Assembly: GCA_030065095.1 (NCBI GenBank)
Contig: JASJDP010000031.1
Span: 1-51,985, forward strand
Origin: Rhodobacter sp.
GTDB lineage: Bacteria > Pseudomonadota > Alphaproteobacteria > Rhodobacterales > Rhodobacteraceae
DNA length: 51,985 nucleotides
Direction of reading: 5' to 3'
Below the pieces are notes generated by a model. The model was not told the origin of the DNA. It was given only the letters and a program-made list of their open reading frames with translations, and did no database searches. The first letter of the stretch is position 1. The number at the start of each line of letters is the position of its first letter. The translations under genes were made by a program, and so were the position numbers. Shown one piece after another: positions 36,543 to 45,277 of this stretch.

Positions 36543-37832
36543 CTATTTGGCTTCCCCGTAGAACCAGTCCGGCAGGAAGAGCGTCAGGTCGGGGAAGAAG
36601 ATCAGGATAACCATGCCGATAACATAGGCGAGGATGAAGGGCAGCACCGCCACCGAAATCCGCTCGATCGAGATGCCCGAGATTCGCGCCGCGACCGTCA
36701 GGTTGGCCCCCAGGGGCGGGGTCAGAAAGCCGATCTCGCAAGTGATCACGGTGAAGACGCCGAACATGACCGGATCGACGCCGAGCGACGTCACCAGCGG
36801 CAGGAACACCGCGGTGAAGAGCACGATCTGGGCCAGGCTTTCCATGAAGGTGCCGATGAAGATGTAGAAGAGGCCGATCAGCAGCATCACCAGGAAGACG
36901 TTCGTGGTGATCGAGGTGATGCCCGCCTGCACCGCCGACGGCACGTCGTAGAAGGCGGTGAGCTGGCCGAAGGCCAGGGTCGGGGTCAAAAGGATCAGGA
37001 TACCGGTCAGCAGCGCCGTGAAGCGCAGCGCGTCGATGACCTTCTTCACCGTCAGCTCGCGGTAGACGAAGAGCCCGACGAAGAGCGCATAGAACACCGC
37101 GACGCCCGCCGCCTCGGTCGGGGTGAAGGCGCCGCCATAGATGCCGCCGAGGATCAGAACCGGTGCCCCGATGGCCCATTTGCCGTCCCATGCCGCCTTC
37201 AGAAACGGCCCCCAGGTGAAGGGATCGCCGTCACCGCCGTAGTTGCGCCGCCGGGCGATGATGTAGGTCGTGATCATCAAAAGAACCGTGACCATGACGC
37301 CCGGGATGAGGCCGGCCAAAAACAGCCGCGGGATCGAGGTTTCCGACACCAGACCGTAGATGATCATCAGGTTCGAGGGCGGGATCAGGCTGCCAAGCGC
37401 GCCCGCACTGGCGGTGATCGCGGCGGCGAAGGGCACGTCATACCCATCGCGACGCATCGCCGGCACGGTCACCGACCCGATGGCCGCCGTTGTGGCCGGG
37501 CCGGACCCGGACAGTGCCGCGAACAGCATACAGGCAAAGACCGTGACCAGCCCCATCGAGCCGCGATAGGCCCCCACAAGGTTGGTGGCGATGGCGATCA
37601 TCCGGTTCGCCATGCCGCCGACTTCCATCAGCCGGCCGGCCAAGACAAAAAGCGGGATCGTCAGCAGCGGGAAAGGCGTCAGGCTGCCGTACCCGGTCTG
37701 CGCCATCAGCGTGTAGGGGATGTCGATCAGGAAAAGCGCCAGCGCGGTCGTCAGCCCCACCGAGACGAAGAGCGGGATGCCCATGACGGTCAGGACCACG
37801 AAGGCGACCGCCAGAATGGCCAGCGAACTCAC
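36543..37832 (-). CDS. TRAP transporter large permease (DctM-like)
   Basis: 429 residues from a GTG at 37832 that overlaps the DctQ stop (GTGA). The longer open frame upstream is a shadow of dctQ. It has about twelve membrane helices, with typical blocks LLTIPLFVLAGRLMEVGG, FAALSGSGPATTAAIGSVTVPAM, GSLIPPSNLMIIYG and FLTPPLGANLTVAA. It is the main channel subunit, driven by an ion gradient. Confidence 0.95.
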   Translation of the reverse strand: MSSLAILAVAFVVLTVMGIPLFVSVGLTTALALFLIDIPYTLMAQTGYGSLTPFPLLTIPLFVLAGRLMEVGGMANRMIAIATNLVGAYRGSMGLVTVFACMLFAALSGSGPATTAAIGSVTVPAMRRDGYDVPFAAAITASAGALGSLIPPSNLMIIYGLVSETSIPRLFLAGLIPGVMVTVLLMITTYIIARRRNYGGDGDPFTWGPFLKAAWDGKWAIGAPVLILGGIYGGAFTPTEAAGVAVFYALFVGLFVYRELTVKKVIDALRFTALLTGILILLTPTLAFGQLTAFYDVPSAVQAGITSITTNVFLVMLLIGLFYIFIGTFMESLAQIVLFTAVFLPLVTSLGVDPVMFGVFTVITCEIGFLTPPLGANLTVAARISGISIERISVAVLPFILAYVIGMVILIFFPDLTLFLPDWFYGEAK

Positions 37833-38368
37833 AACTGGTGTTCCTGGTCTTTTGTGGTTTCCTCCCACTCTTCTTCCAGCATGCCCGGCAGGCCGCGCCC
37901 GCCGTCGCGGTACCAGTGCACGTAGGTCTGGATCAGCCGGATCAGCATCAGCGCGTAGCCGATGACCAGGATGGTCTGCGGGTAGAACTGGTTGATGCCG
38001 AGCGACGGGCTGACTTCCTTGAACCGCCAGAAGACGGCGAGGTAATCCCAGCTGACCTTCACCATGAAGAGGCAGAAGAACGCCCAAAGCAGATCGGCGA
38101 TGAAGATCACGATGCGCCCAAAGCTCGATGGCAGGGCGGCCACCGCGACCATGATGCGGATGTGAAACCGCTCTCGCACGCACAAAGCCGCGCCCATATA
38201 GACCGCCCAGACCATGCAGATCGCAGCGGTCTCTTCGGTCCAGTGCAACGCCACCTGGAAGACGTAGCGCGCAACCACTTGCGCGAACACGCTGACCGCG
38301 ATCACGGACAGACAGACGCAGCAAATCAGCTCTTCAAAATGTCGTTCCAGCCATTTCAAGGCTGCCAT
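37829..38368 (-). CDS. TRAP transporter small permease (DctQ-like)
   Basis: 179 residues with four membrane helices. Family blocks: VARYVFQVALHWTEETAAICMVWAVYMGAALCVRERFHIRI and later PQTILVIGYALMLIRLIQTYVHWY. The C-terminus is acidic. It is the partner of the large permease; the genes overlap by four bases, and the binding protein gene is 73 bases upstream. Confidence 0.92.
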   Translation of the reverse strand: MAALKWLERHFEELICCVCLSVIAVSVFAQVVARYVFQVALHWTEETAAICMVWAVYMGAALCVRERFHIRIMVAVAALPSSFGRIVIFIADLLWAFFCLFMVKVSWDYLAVFWRFKEVSPSLGINQFYPQTILVIGYALMLIRLIQTYVHWYRDGGRGLPGMLEEEWEETTKDQEHQL

Positions 38369-38441
38369 GATACCGCTCCGGTCCCCTGCGGAACGTGGGA
38401 GAGGGACGCGCGTGGCGTCCCTCTTGGATTCCGGCGGGGTC

Positions 38442-39449
38442 CTATTCCGCCGCCGCCTGGATTGCGTTCACCAGTTCGACGAACTCTGCCCCTCGCTCTT
38501 CGGCGAAGGCCTGCTGCACGCCTTGCGCGGCCGCGATGAAGTCGGTTTTGTCCGGCCGGGTCATGGCCATGCCGCCTTCGGAGACCAGCCATTCGCGCAC
38601 TTCTTCGGTCTCGTTGGCAACCTGTGCGGCGAACTCGGCGCCGGCCGCTGCGGCGGCGGCGATGATCATCGCGCGCTGTTCGTCATTCAGCCGGTTCATG
38701 AACGCGTCAGAGGCGAAGAGCGGCGCGAAGGCCACGAAATGCTCCAGAATGACCAGATGCGGCTCGAATTCGAAGAACTTCATGTCGCGGATGAAGGACG
38801 TGCCGTTGTCGCCGCCATCCACCGTGCCGGTCTGCAGCGCGGTCGGTGTCTCGGACCACGCGAGCGGCACCGGGTTGGCGCCGAACGCCTCGAAAGTGGC
38901 GATCATGACCTCGTTCTTGGGAACGCGGATCTTCAGGCCGTCCATATCGGCCATCGTGTTGATCGGGCGTACCGAGTTGTAGAAATCGCGGTAAAGCGCC
39001 GGGCCGAAGGCCAGCAGGTGCACCGATGTATCGGCCTGCAACTTGTCCTTCATCAACTGCCCGACCTCGCCGTTCAGCACCCGGTCGAGATGCTCGGCGT
39101 TCTGGAAGATGTAGGGCAGCACGGTCACGTCCATCAGCGGCCAGTGCGGCGAGACGTTGTTGGCGGTGATGAAGAAGCCGTCCACGGTGCCGAGCTGCAT
39201 CGCCTTGAAGGCTTCGTCTTCGCTGGAGATCTGGTTGCAGCAGCGCAGCTTTACCTCGATCGACCCGCCGGACATCTCGGCGACCTTGGTCTGGAAAATC
39301 TGCCCGAACCGTCCATAAAGCGAGGCCTCGGGCGCGCCGAAGCCCACATTCATCGTGACGTCTGCCGCCGCCGCCGGCAACGCGGTGACCGATACGATTG
39401 CCGCCAACAAGGTAGCGGCAGCGCCTTTCAAGGCATTTCTTCTCAACAT
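38442..39449 (-). CDS. TRAP transporter substrate-binding protein (DctP-like)
   Basis: 335 residues from the ATG at 39449. The signal peptide MLRRNALKGAAATLLAAIVS...LPAAAA is cleaved before DVTMNVGFGAPEASLYG. The segment DGLKIRVPKNEVMIATFEAFGANPVPLAWSE contains the conserved Arg that binds a carboxylate, and the late block WLVSEGGMAMTRPDK is usual. An odd RCCNQ pair of Cys is in the first domain. First gene of the TRAP operon dctPQM plus D-aminoacylase. Confidence 0.93.
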   Translation of the reverse strand: MLRRNALKGAAATLLAAIVSVTALPAAAADVTMNVGFGAPEASLYGRFGQIFQTKVAEMSGGSIEVKLRCCNQISSEDEAFKAMQLGTVDGFFITANNVSPHWPLMDVTVLPYIFQNAEHLDRVLNGEVGQLMKDKLQADTSVHLLAFGPALYRDFYNSVRPINTMADMDGLKIRVPKNEVMIATFEAFGANPVPLAWSETPTALQTGTVDGGDNGTSFIRDMKFFEFEPHLVILEHFVAFAPLFASDAFMNRLNDEQRAMIIAAAAAAGAEFAAQVANETEEVREWLVSEGGMAMTRPDKTDFIAAAQGVQQAFAEERGAEFVELVNAIQAAAE

Positions 39450-39606
39450 TGTCGACCTCCCGTGTCGAATTCGCCTCTTGGTCTGGTTGTCCATTGCGGT
39501 CAGCCCAGCACGCGGACCCGACCCGCGTCAAGAAATCTCTCGCGGGACCGCGCCATGGACCTGAGCCGGTGATTGCGCCAACGTGATCCAAAGAGGAGTC
39601 GAGAGA

Positions 39607-41229
39607 ATGGCTGAAACCCGGATCTTCGCCGCGAAGAAGATCATCACGATGGAGCGCGGTCAGCCAGAGGCGACGCACGTCGCGGTCCGTGACGGACGGA
39701 TCTTGGCGGTGGGCGGAGCGGATTGCGCCGCGCCCTGGGGCGACTTCACCATCGACGACCGCCTGAGCGACGCCGTGCTGATGCCGGGCCTTGTCGAGGG
39801 GCATGCCCACATGATGGCTGGCGCGATGTGGCGCTATGTCTATGTCGGGTTCCACGACAGGATCGACCCTGACGGCAAGCCATGGGCGGGAGTATCGACA
39901 ACGGATGCGATGGTCGACCGTTTGGCTGGGGAACGCGCCCGCCTCGCCCCCGGCGTGCCGGTCTTCGGCTGGGGCTTCGACCCGATCTTTCTGGCGTCGG
40001 AACGGCTGAATCGCATCCATCTCGACCAGGTCGCGACTGACCGGCCCGTGGCGGTCATGTTCTCGAACTTTCACCTGATGTGCGTGAACTCGGCGGCTCT
40101 GAAGATGGCGGGTTACACCGCCGAAACGCCGCTTGACGGGGTTGTGAAGGGGCCGGACGGGGAACCGACGGGCGAACTGCAGGAAATGGCTGCCATGTTT
40201 CCGGTGCTGCGCCGCATGGGGATCGACTTTCGCACCCTCTCGCAAAGCGCCGAGTCCATCGCCGCCTACGGCCAGGTCGCAGTGCGCGCCGGGGTGACAA
40301 CCATCACCGATCTCTATTCGATGATGGAGGACGACGATGTCGAGCAGATGTTGCGCCAGACTGGGGCCGAGGATTACCCGGTGCGTATCGTTCCGGCGCT
40401 CGGCGCCGCCGGCGACCCGGCCAGAGTCGCCGACAGGGCGCTACGCCTGCGGGCCCGGTCCACCGACAAGCTGCGCTTGGGGGCGGTGAAACTGATGACC
40501 GACGGGTCGATCCAGGGATGGACCGCGCGGGTACGTTGGCCAGGCTATGTCGGCGGGCAGCCGAACGGTCTTTGGAACACCGCCCCGGACGAGATCTTCG
40601 CGCTGGCCGAAGAGATGCAGCGCCGCGGCGTGCAGATGCATATCCACGTCAATGGCGACGAGGCTGCGGAGGTGTCGCTCGACGCGCTCGATGCGGCAGC
40701 ACGCAAACACCCGTGGCTCGGCGCCCGTCACGTCCTGCAGCATTGCCAGATGATGGATCGGGCGCTCTTTCGCCGGGCGGCGGAACTGGGCGTCGCCTGC
40801 AACCTATTCGCCAATCATCTTTGGTATTTCGGCGATCAGCACGCGGCACGAACCATTGGGCCGGACCGGGCCTGCCGGATGAACGCCGTGCGCACCGCTT
40901 TGGACGAAGGTGTTCTGACGGCCATCCACTCCGACGCCCCGGTCACGCCGCTCGGTCCGCTCGTCACCGCCTGGTGCGCGGTGAACCGGCAGGCCATGTC
41001 GGGCGTGACGCTCGGGCCGCAGGAGCGGATTTCGCGCGCCCAGGCCCTGGAGTTGATCACGTTGGGCGCGGCCAGCACGTTGAAGCTTGACCACGAGATC
41101 GGCAGCATCGCCCCCGGCAAGCGCGCCGACTTCGCGGTGCTGGGCGCCGATCCGTTGGAGAATGGTCTGGCCCTCAAGGACGTGCCCGTGTTCGGCACCG
41201 TGTTCGGCGGCCGGGTGAACCGGGTATGA
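39607..41229 (+). CDS. YtcJ-like metal-dependent amidohydrolase
   Basis: 540 residues from the ATG at 39607, which has GAGGAG upstream; a GTG at 39583 is less likely. The metal site is GLVEGHAHMM (H-x-H). The family blocks VFGWGFDPIF, KLRLGAVKLMTDGSIQGWTARV, HIHVNGDEAAE, LQHCQMMD, AIHSDAPVTPLGPL and the closing IGSIAPGKRADFAVLGADPL are those of the YtcJ/amidohydrolase-3 group. The likely reaction is amide hydrolysis, substrate unknown. It is divergent from the TRAP operon and coupled by ATGA to the CobW gene. Confidence 0.9.
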   Translation: MAETRIFAAKKIITMERGQPEATHVAVRDGRILAVGGADCAAPWGDFTIDDRLSDAVLMPGLVEGHAHMMAGAMWRYVYVGFHDRIDPDGKPWAGVSTTDAMVDRLAGERARLAPGVPVFGWGFDPIFLASERLNRIHLDQVATDRPVAVMFSNFHLMCVNSAALKMAGYTAETPLDGVVKGPDGEPTGELQEMAAMFPVLRRMGIDFRTLSQSAESIAAYGQVAVRAGVTTITDLYSMMEDDDVEQMLRQTGAEDYPVRIVPALGAAGDPARVADRALRLRARSTDKLRLGAVKLMTDGSIQGWTARVRWPGYVGGQPNGLWNTAPDEIFALAEEMQRRGVQMHIHVNGDEAAEVSLDALDAAARKHPWLGARHVLQHCQMMDRALFRRAAELGVACNLFANHLWYFGDQHAARTIGPDRACRMNAVRTALDEGVLTAIHSDAPVTPLGPLVTAWCAVNRQAMSGVTLGPQERISRAQALELITLGAASTLKLDHEIGSIAPGKRADFAVLGADPLENGLALKDVPVFGTVFGGRVNRV

Positions 41230-42107
41230 GCCGCCTGCCTCTTACAGTCGTCGGCGGCTATCTCGGGTCCGGCAAGACCACCCTGATCAACCGTTTGCTT
41301 GCCGTCGATCACGGCCTGCGGCTTGCCGTGCTGGTCAACGATTTCGGGGCCATCAACATCGACGCAGCGCTGCTGAAATCGGCACGCGAGGACACGATCG
41401 AACTGACCAATGGCTGTGTCTGCTGCTCGATGGCAGGCAACTTGTACTATGCCATAGGCGACATGCTCGACCGCAGCCCAAGACCCGATCACCTCATCGT
41501 CGAGGCGAGCGGCATCGCCGATCCCGCCAAGATCGCCGAGCTGGCCTTGTCCGAGCCCGAGATGGCTTATGCAGGGATCCTGACGGTCATCGACGGGATC
41601 AATTATCCTGTCCAACTGGCCAATCCGCGAATCTCGAGCCAGCTGAGGGGACAGGCCAGCGCGGCCGATTTGCTCGTCGTCAGCAAGACCCCTCCCGACG
41701 ATCCGGCCGTCACGGCCGCTCTGGGAGACTGCGGATCCGACCCGCGGGTGGGCGCCGATGACGCCGCTACCGTTGCGGGTTTGGTCTTGGGACGTACGCT
41801 GACACGTGAGGCCCCGGCCGAGAGCCGCGCGAAACATCCGGGCTACGTGCAGTGGTCGAGCACGTCTCCTCCCGAACTGACAAGGACAGAGATCGAAGCG
41901 CTCCTTTCGCGACTTCCAAGCGGTGTTTTGAGATTGAAGGCGCTCATCGCGGACCCATCTGGCGGCATGTGGGAGGTTCACGTCGTCGGCGAACAGAGAG
42001 AGATCACACAGCGGGTGAAGTCTGGATGCGCGGCCGTCGCGGCCATCGGCTTGGAGGGAGCGGAGATGGTCGACGCAATTGAGGATTGGTGGAACTCGAC
42101 CGTCTGA
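41226..42107 (+). CDS. CobW/COG0523 family GTPase
   Basis: 293 residues. Walker A is G-S-G-K-T-T (residues 14-19) in GGYLGSGKTT. The metal motif C64-x-C66-C67 in TNGCVCCSM is intact. The Walker B region is DHLIVEASGIADPA. The usual NKxD base motif is absent at LLVVSKTPPDD. These are metal chaperones for zinc or other metalloproteins. The ATG overlaps the stop of the upstream amidohydrolase (4 bases), so it may insert metal into that enzyme or the TRAP-linked deacylase. Confidence 0.88.
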   Translation: MSRLPLTVVGGYLGSGKTTLINRLLAVDHGLRLAVLVNDFGAINIDAALLKSAREDTIELTNGCVCCSMAGNLYYAIGDMLDRSPRPDHLIVEASGIADPAKIAELALSEPEMAYAGILTVIDGINYPVQLANPRISSQLRGQASAADLLVVSKTPPDDPAVTAALGDCGSDPRVGADDAATVAGLVLGRTLTREAPAESRAKHPGYVQWSSTSPPELTRTEIEALLSRLPSGVLRLKALIADPSGGMWEVHVVGEQREITQRVKSGCAAVAAIGLEGAEMVDAIEDWWNSTV

Positions 42108-42519
42108 TGCTTTGACAGCCGCTGTGCTCGTAAGTGAGGATTTCGGTCAGCGGCCCGCATGACCCGGACGAAAATCGCGCTTCATTGGCGGCACTGCCTC
42201 GTGTGAGCGGCCCTGGCATGCTGCGCGACGCCTGTCACCCCTCGAAGAAAGATGGCCTTGGTGCAAACCGCGCATCACTTCGTTCAGTACCATCCGCCTG
42301 GCGATTTGCGCCGACAAGCGCGTCATGGCGAGGCGGTCTTCGATATGGGCGACAAGGGGGGTGGATTGAGACGGGGGCACTGATTACATCCCGTTTCCCA
42401 TCTTCGTCCCAATATCGCGCTTGCCAGTGCGGGATTTGTTTGCGACCCTGAACCCACATCTCTGGCACGGATTGTTCTACAAGGGCCACGCAAAACCGGT
42501 TTCGTCTAAGGAGGGCGAT
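42108..42519. other. Intergenic stretch, no convincing gene
   Basis: 412 bases between the CobW gene and the glutamine amidotransferase. Short frames exist on both strands but none has family features. The right end holds a strong ribosome site AAGGAGG for the next gene, and it should contain the promoter of the following operon. A clear promoter is not seen. Confidence 0.5.
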
Positions 42520-43218
42520 ATGGGGCGGCGTGTGGTTTTGGTTCGCCATGGACATGAACCTGCCGATGACCGGGTGGTTTCCTGGCTGACGCAGGCGGGT
42601 TTCGAGATCGACAGCCGGAGGCCGTTTGCCGGCGATGACCTCGGTGCGCATGGCGATGATCTCGCGGGAACGGTGGTCTACGGCGGCAAGTACAACGCTT
42701 ATGACACCGACAAACATCCGTTTCTGAACGAAGAATACCGTTGGATCGAAGAGTGCCTTGGCGCCAATGTGCCGGTGCTGGGGCTCTGTCAGGGCGCGCA
42801 GATGATTGCGCACCTTCTGGGCGCTTGGGCCGGGCCGCGCGATCATGAGATCTTTGAGTTCGGATACTACCGGATCGACCCGACCCCAGAGGCTGCCGGT
42901 TTCCTGGAGGCGCCGCTTTGGGTGACGCAGGCGCATTTTCACACATTCGATCTGCCTGTCGGCGGGGTTCGGCTGGCAGGGAACGAAAACTATGAAAACC
43001 AGGCGTTTCGCTATGGAGACAAGGTCTACGGGTTGCAGTTCCACCCGGAAGTGACGATCGAGGGCTTTCGCCGCTGGCAAGGCCAGAAATGGAACGTCTA
43101 CGACCGCCCGGGCGTGCAACAGCCCGATGAGCAGACCCGCCTGATGTACCAGCACGACGCGGCACAGGCGACTTGGTTCTACGGGTTTCTTGGTGATCTC
43201 TTGGGACACCCGGTATGA
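42520..43218 (+). CDS. Class I glutamine amidotransferase
   Basis: 232 residues from the ATG at 42520, with AAGGAGG seven bases upstream; the upstream in-frame ATG at 42421 gives an unlikely extension. The triad is C90 (VLGLCQGAQMIA), H175 and E177 (GLQFHPEVT). It is a free-standing GATase, so it may hydrolyse a gamma-glutamyl bond or donate ammonia to a partner. Its TGA overlaps the ATG of the next small gene (ATGA). The first gene of a plus-strand operon reaching to about 48.5 kb. Confidence 0.9.
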   Translation: MGRRVVLVRHGHEPADDRVVSWLTQAGFEIDSRRPFAGDDLGAHGDDLAGTVVYGGKYNAYDTDKHPFLNEEYRWIEECLGANVPVLGLCQGAQMIAHLLGAWAGPRDHEIFEFGYYRIDPTPEAAGFLEAPLWVTQAHFHTFDLPVGGVRLAGNENYENQAFRYGDKVYGLQFHPEVTIEGFRRWQGQKWNVYDRPGVQQPDEQTRLMYQHDAAQATWFYGFLGDLLGHPV

Positions 43219-43523
43219 GCGCGCAGGGCTGTTGGGCCGATCTGGCGGCATCGGCGTTTCGCGGCCTGACAGACAGTATTGTCGCATCGCTGCCTGTCGG
43301 CGCCCCGGCGCTTGCAAGCCGCAGACGGAACGACGGAAATCGCCTCACCGGCCCCACGGGGCCGCCGGCGTCGATCATCGACGCGCCGAACGTCAACCGT
43401 GCCTGTGGCGACGCCTCTGCGGCGACCCGGGCGCAGGGGCAAGACCTGCCGGAAGGAGCGGCCCGGAACTTCGCCGGCTTCCCGACCGGATTCGTGCGCT
43501 TTGACCACAGGGCAGCCCGATGA
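43215..43523 (+). CDS. Small protein, unrecognised, ATGA-coupled (first of two)
   Basis: 102 residues. It starts within the stop of the amidotransferase and ends in the start of the next gene, both with 4-base ATGA overlaps. No signal peptide or membrane helix is seen, and it has no motif that I know. It is rich in Ala, Arg, Gly and Pro in the second half. The exact couplings suggest a real gene, but the composition also fits a degraded fragment. I cannot assign a function. Confidence 0.45.
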   Translation: MSAQGCWADLAASAFRGLTDSIVASLPVGAPALASRRRNDGNRLTGPTGPPASIIDAPNVNRACGDASAATRAQGQDLPEGAARNFAGFPTGFVRFDHRAAR

Positions 43524-43864
43524 CATCGCAAAGCCCCGCAGATTTCATCGTGATGAACGCCAAGGAGCCGATGTCGCTGGTCGCATCTCCCACCGGTTTC
43601 GGCGGCACACTCGATCAGGATTTTTTCCGCGGCGGACTGCTTGTCCGCACCGGGCAGACTACGCATCGCGGTCCACCTTTCGGATGTTATCTTCCCACGC
43701 TCACGACCAGTGCCGAAAGCGCGCATAGCGTTACGTCCACCCACCTCGACCGGGCTGTTATTGGGGATCCTATCCGGTTCGGCGCAGCAACCCCGGCCGA
43801 TATTCTGGCAGGGGCGTCTGCCCCCAAGCCAATTACGATTGCATTGCATGGAGAGCTTGCATGA
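43520..43864 (+). CDS. Small protein, unrecognised, ATGA-coupled (second of two)
   Basis: 114 residues. It starts in an ATGA overlap with the previous small gene and ends in an ATGA overlap with the FAD oxidoreductase. The sequence has short hydrophobic and Thr/Ser segments but no membrane helix or known motif. It may be a real subunit or the remains of an eroded gene. Function not known. Confidence 0.45.
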   Translation: MTSQSPADFIVMNAKEPMSLVASPTGFGGTLDQDFFRGGLLVRTGQTTHRGPPFGCYLPTLTTSAESAHSVTSTHLDRAVIGDPIRFGAATPADILAGASAPKPITIALHGELA

Positions 43865-45276
43865 CTTCGATATCCGGCAAGACATCGATTGATTGGGCGG
43901 CTTTTGCCTCGCGTCTGATGCCGGTCGAGACAATCACCGAGACCGTACTGGTCAAGAAACGTTCACGCGACTTTTTCTGGTACAGCCCAATCCTGAACGA
44001 AGAACTCAAGCGCTGCTTCGGAGATCTGGTTGCGGTTCCGAAAACCGTCGCCGAGCTCAAACATTGCCTGAGCGTGGCCTATGAGGCTGAAGTCCCTGTC
44101 GTCGTGCGCGGGGGCGGGACCGGCAACTACGGGCAGGCAGTGCCGGTCGATGGCGGCCTGATCATCGAAACGACGTCGATGAACCGGATTCTCGAGATTG
44201 GTGACGGGCTGGTGCGGGTCGAGGCTGGCGCCTTGATGGCAAATATCAACCGAGCCCTGAAAAAGAGCGGTCAGGAAATGGCGATGTTCCCGTCGACGCA
44301 GGACATAGCCACCATCGGCGGCTTTGTGGCCGGGGGGTCGGTCGGGATCGGGTCGCTGGCGACGGGAGCGTTGCGCGAGCCGGGCAACCTGATCGCGCTA
44401 AAGGCGCTGTCGGTCGAGGCCGAACCGCAGGAACACATCTTTCATGGCCCCGATGTCCTGAAGATCCACCACGCCTGGGGACTGAACGGGGTGATCACCG
44501 AAGTGACGCTGCGCACCGTGCCCAGCCGCGATTGGATCGCCTGTATGGCGACCTTCGATGATTACGAGGCCGCGTATGCTGCAGGATATGCGGTTGCCAC
44601 TTCCGCGGCGATCGCGCCGAAGATGGTCAGTATCGTCGATGCGCGCATCGTCGGGTACTTTCCCCGCCTCAAGGGTCATCTTCGCAAGGATCGGGACCTG
44701 CTGGCCTGCTATGTGCCGTCAACCGATGTGCCGCGGCTGGCGGCGTTGGTGGATGAGCATGGCGGGAACCTGGATCTGACGCTTGATGATGCTGCGCGCG
44801 AGGCCAGGAACATCCCGCATGTGTTCGAGTTCTGCTATAATCACACGACGCTTCAAGTGCTGAAGTCGGACCGCTCGGCCACCTACCAGCAGGTCGGTGT
44901 GCCCGACCCCGCAAATACGGGGGCGATTGCGCGCCTCCGCGCGGATCTCGGCGACGACGTTTGGACGCATCACGAGTTTTACCGGCTGGGTGGAGAGATT
45001 ACGGCGATCGACCTGCCGATCATCTGGTATTCCGGCAGGGAGCGGCTGACGGCGATCAACCGCACCTATACCGACCACGGATTTGCGGTCTACGATGCCC
45101 ATGCCAACCAAGTCGAACGGGGGGGGCTGCACAATGCCGACTACACGCATCTTGCATGGAAAAAACGGCTCGACCCCAAGGGCCTGCTGAACAGCGCCAA
45201 ATCCACAGCCTGGCAGTCGGTAATGGATTTAAGCCCGGAAGAAATCGAGGCCATGGCCGTTGTAGAGGGTGCCTGA
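43861..45276 (+). CDS. FAD-binding oxidoreductase (PCMH/GlcD type)
   Basis: 471 residues. The N-terminal PCMH FAD domain is clear: LVAVPKTVAELKHCLSVAYE, VPVVVRGGGTGNYGQAVPVDGG with the Gly-rich phosphate loop, and the later IATIGGFVAGGSVGIGSLATGA. The C-terminal domain is the glycolate oxidase-type cap. No His-flavin link is evident. The likely substrate is a 2-hydroxy acid or related small acid. It is coupled at the front by ATGA; the TfdA-type gene starts 1 base after its stop. Confidence 0.88.
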   Translation: MTSISGKTSIDWAAFASRLMPVETITETVLVKKRSRDFFWYSPILNEELKRCFGDLVAVPKTVAELKHCLSVAYEAEVPVVVRGGGTGNYGQAVPVDGGLIIETTSMNRILEIGDGLVRVEAGALMANINRALKKSGQEMAMFPSTQDIATIGGFVAGGSVGIGSLATGALREPGNLIALKALSVEAEPQEHIFHGPDVLKIHHAWGLNGVITEVTLRTVPSRDWIACMATFDDYEAAYAAGYAVATSAAIAPKMVSIVDARIVGYFPRLKGHLRKDRDLLACYVPSTDVPRLAALVDEHGGNLDLTLDDAAREARNIPHVFEFCYNHTTLQVLKSDRSATYQQVGVPDPANTGAIARLRADLGDDVWTHHEFYRLGGEITAIDLPIIWYSGRERLTAINRTYTDHGFAVYDAHANQVERGGLHNADYTHLAWKKRLDPKGLLNSAKSTAWQSVMDLSPEEIEAMAVVEGA

Positions 45277-45277
45277 C

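Noticed and set aside
35445-37925. Plus-strand frame of 826 codons across the D-aminoacylase and DctM
   Set aside because: Low-complexity Arg/Asp/His composition typical of an antisense frame; the minus-strand genes have clear motifs.
37833-38324. Extended N-terminus of DctM as a fusion with DctQ
   Set aside because: The extra frame is Arg-rich and has no membrane pattern; it is the other frame of dctQ. The GTG at 37832 with a four-base overlap gives the normal length.
42134-42451. Possible gene in the gap before the amidotransferase
   Set aside because: Short frames on both strands without ribosome sites or conserved motifs; no support.
42506-43933. Long minus-strand reading frame of 475 codons opposite the amidotransferase and small genes
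   Set aside because: It is the reverse shadow of GC-rich coding DNA; it has no family features, while the plus strand has a GATase triad and coupled starts.
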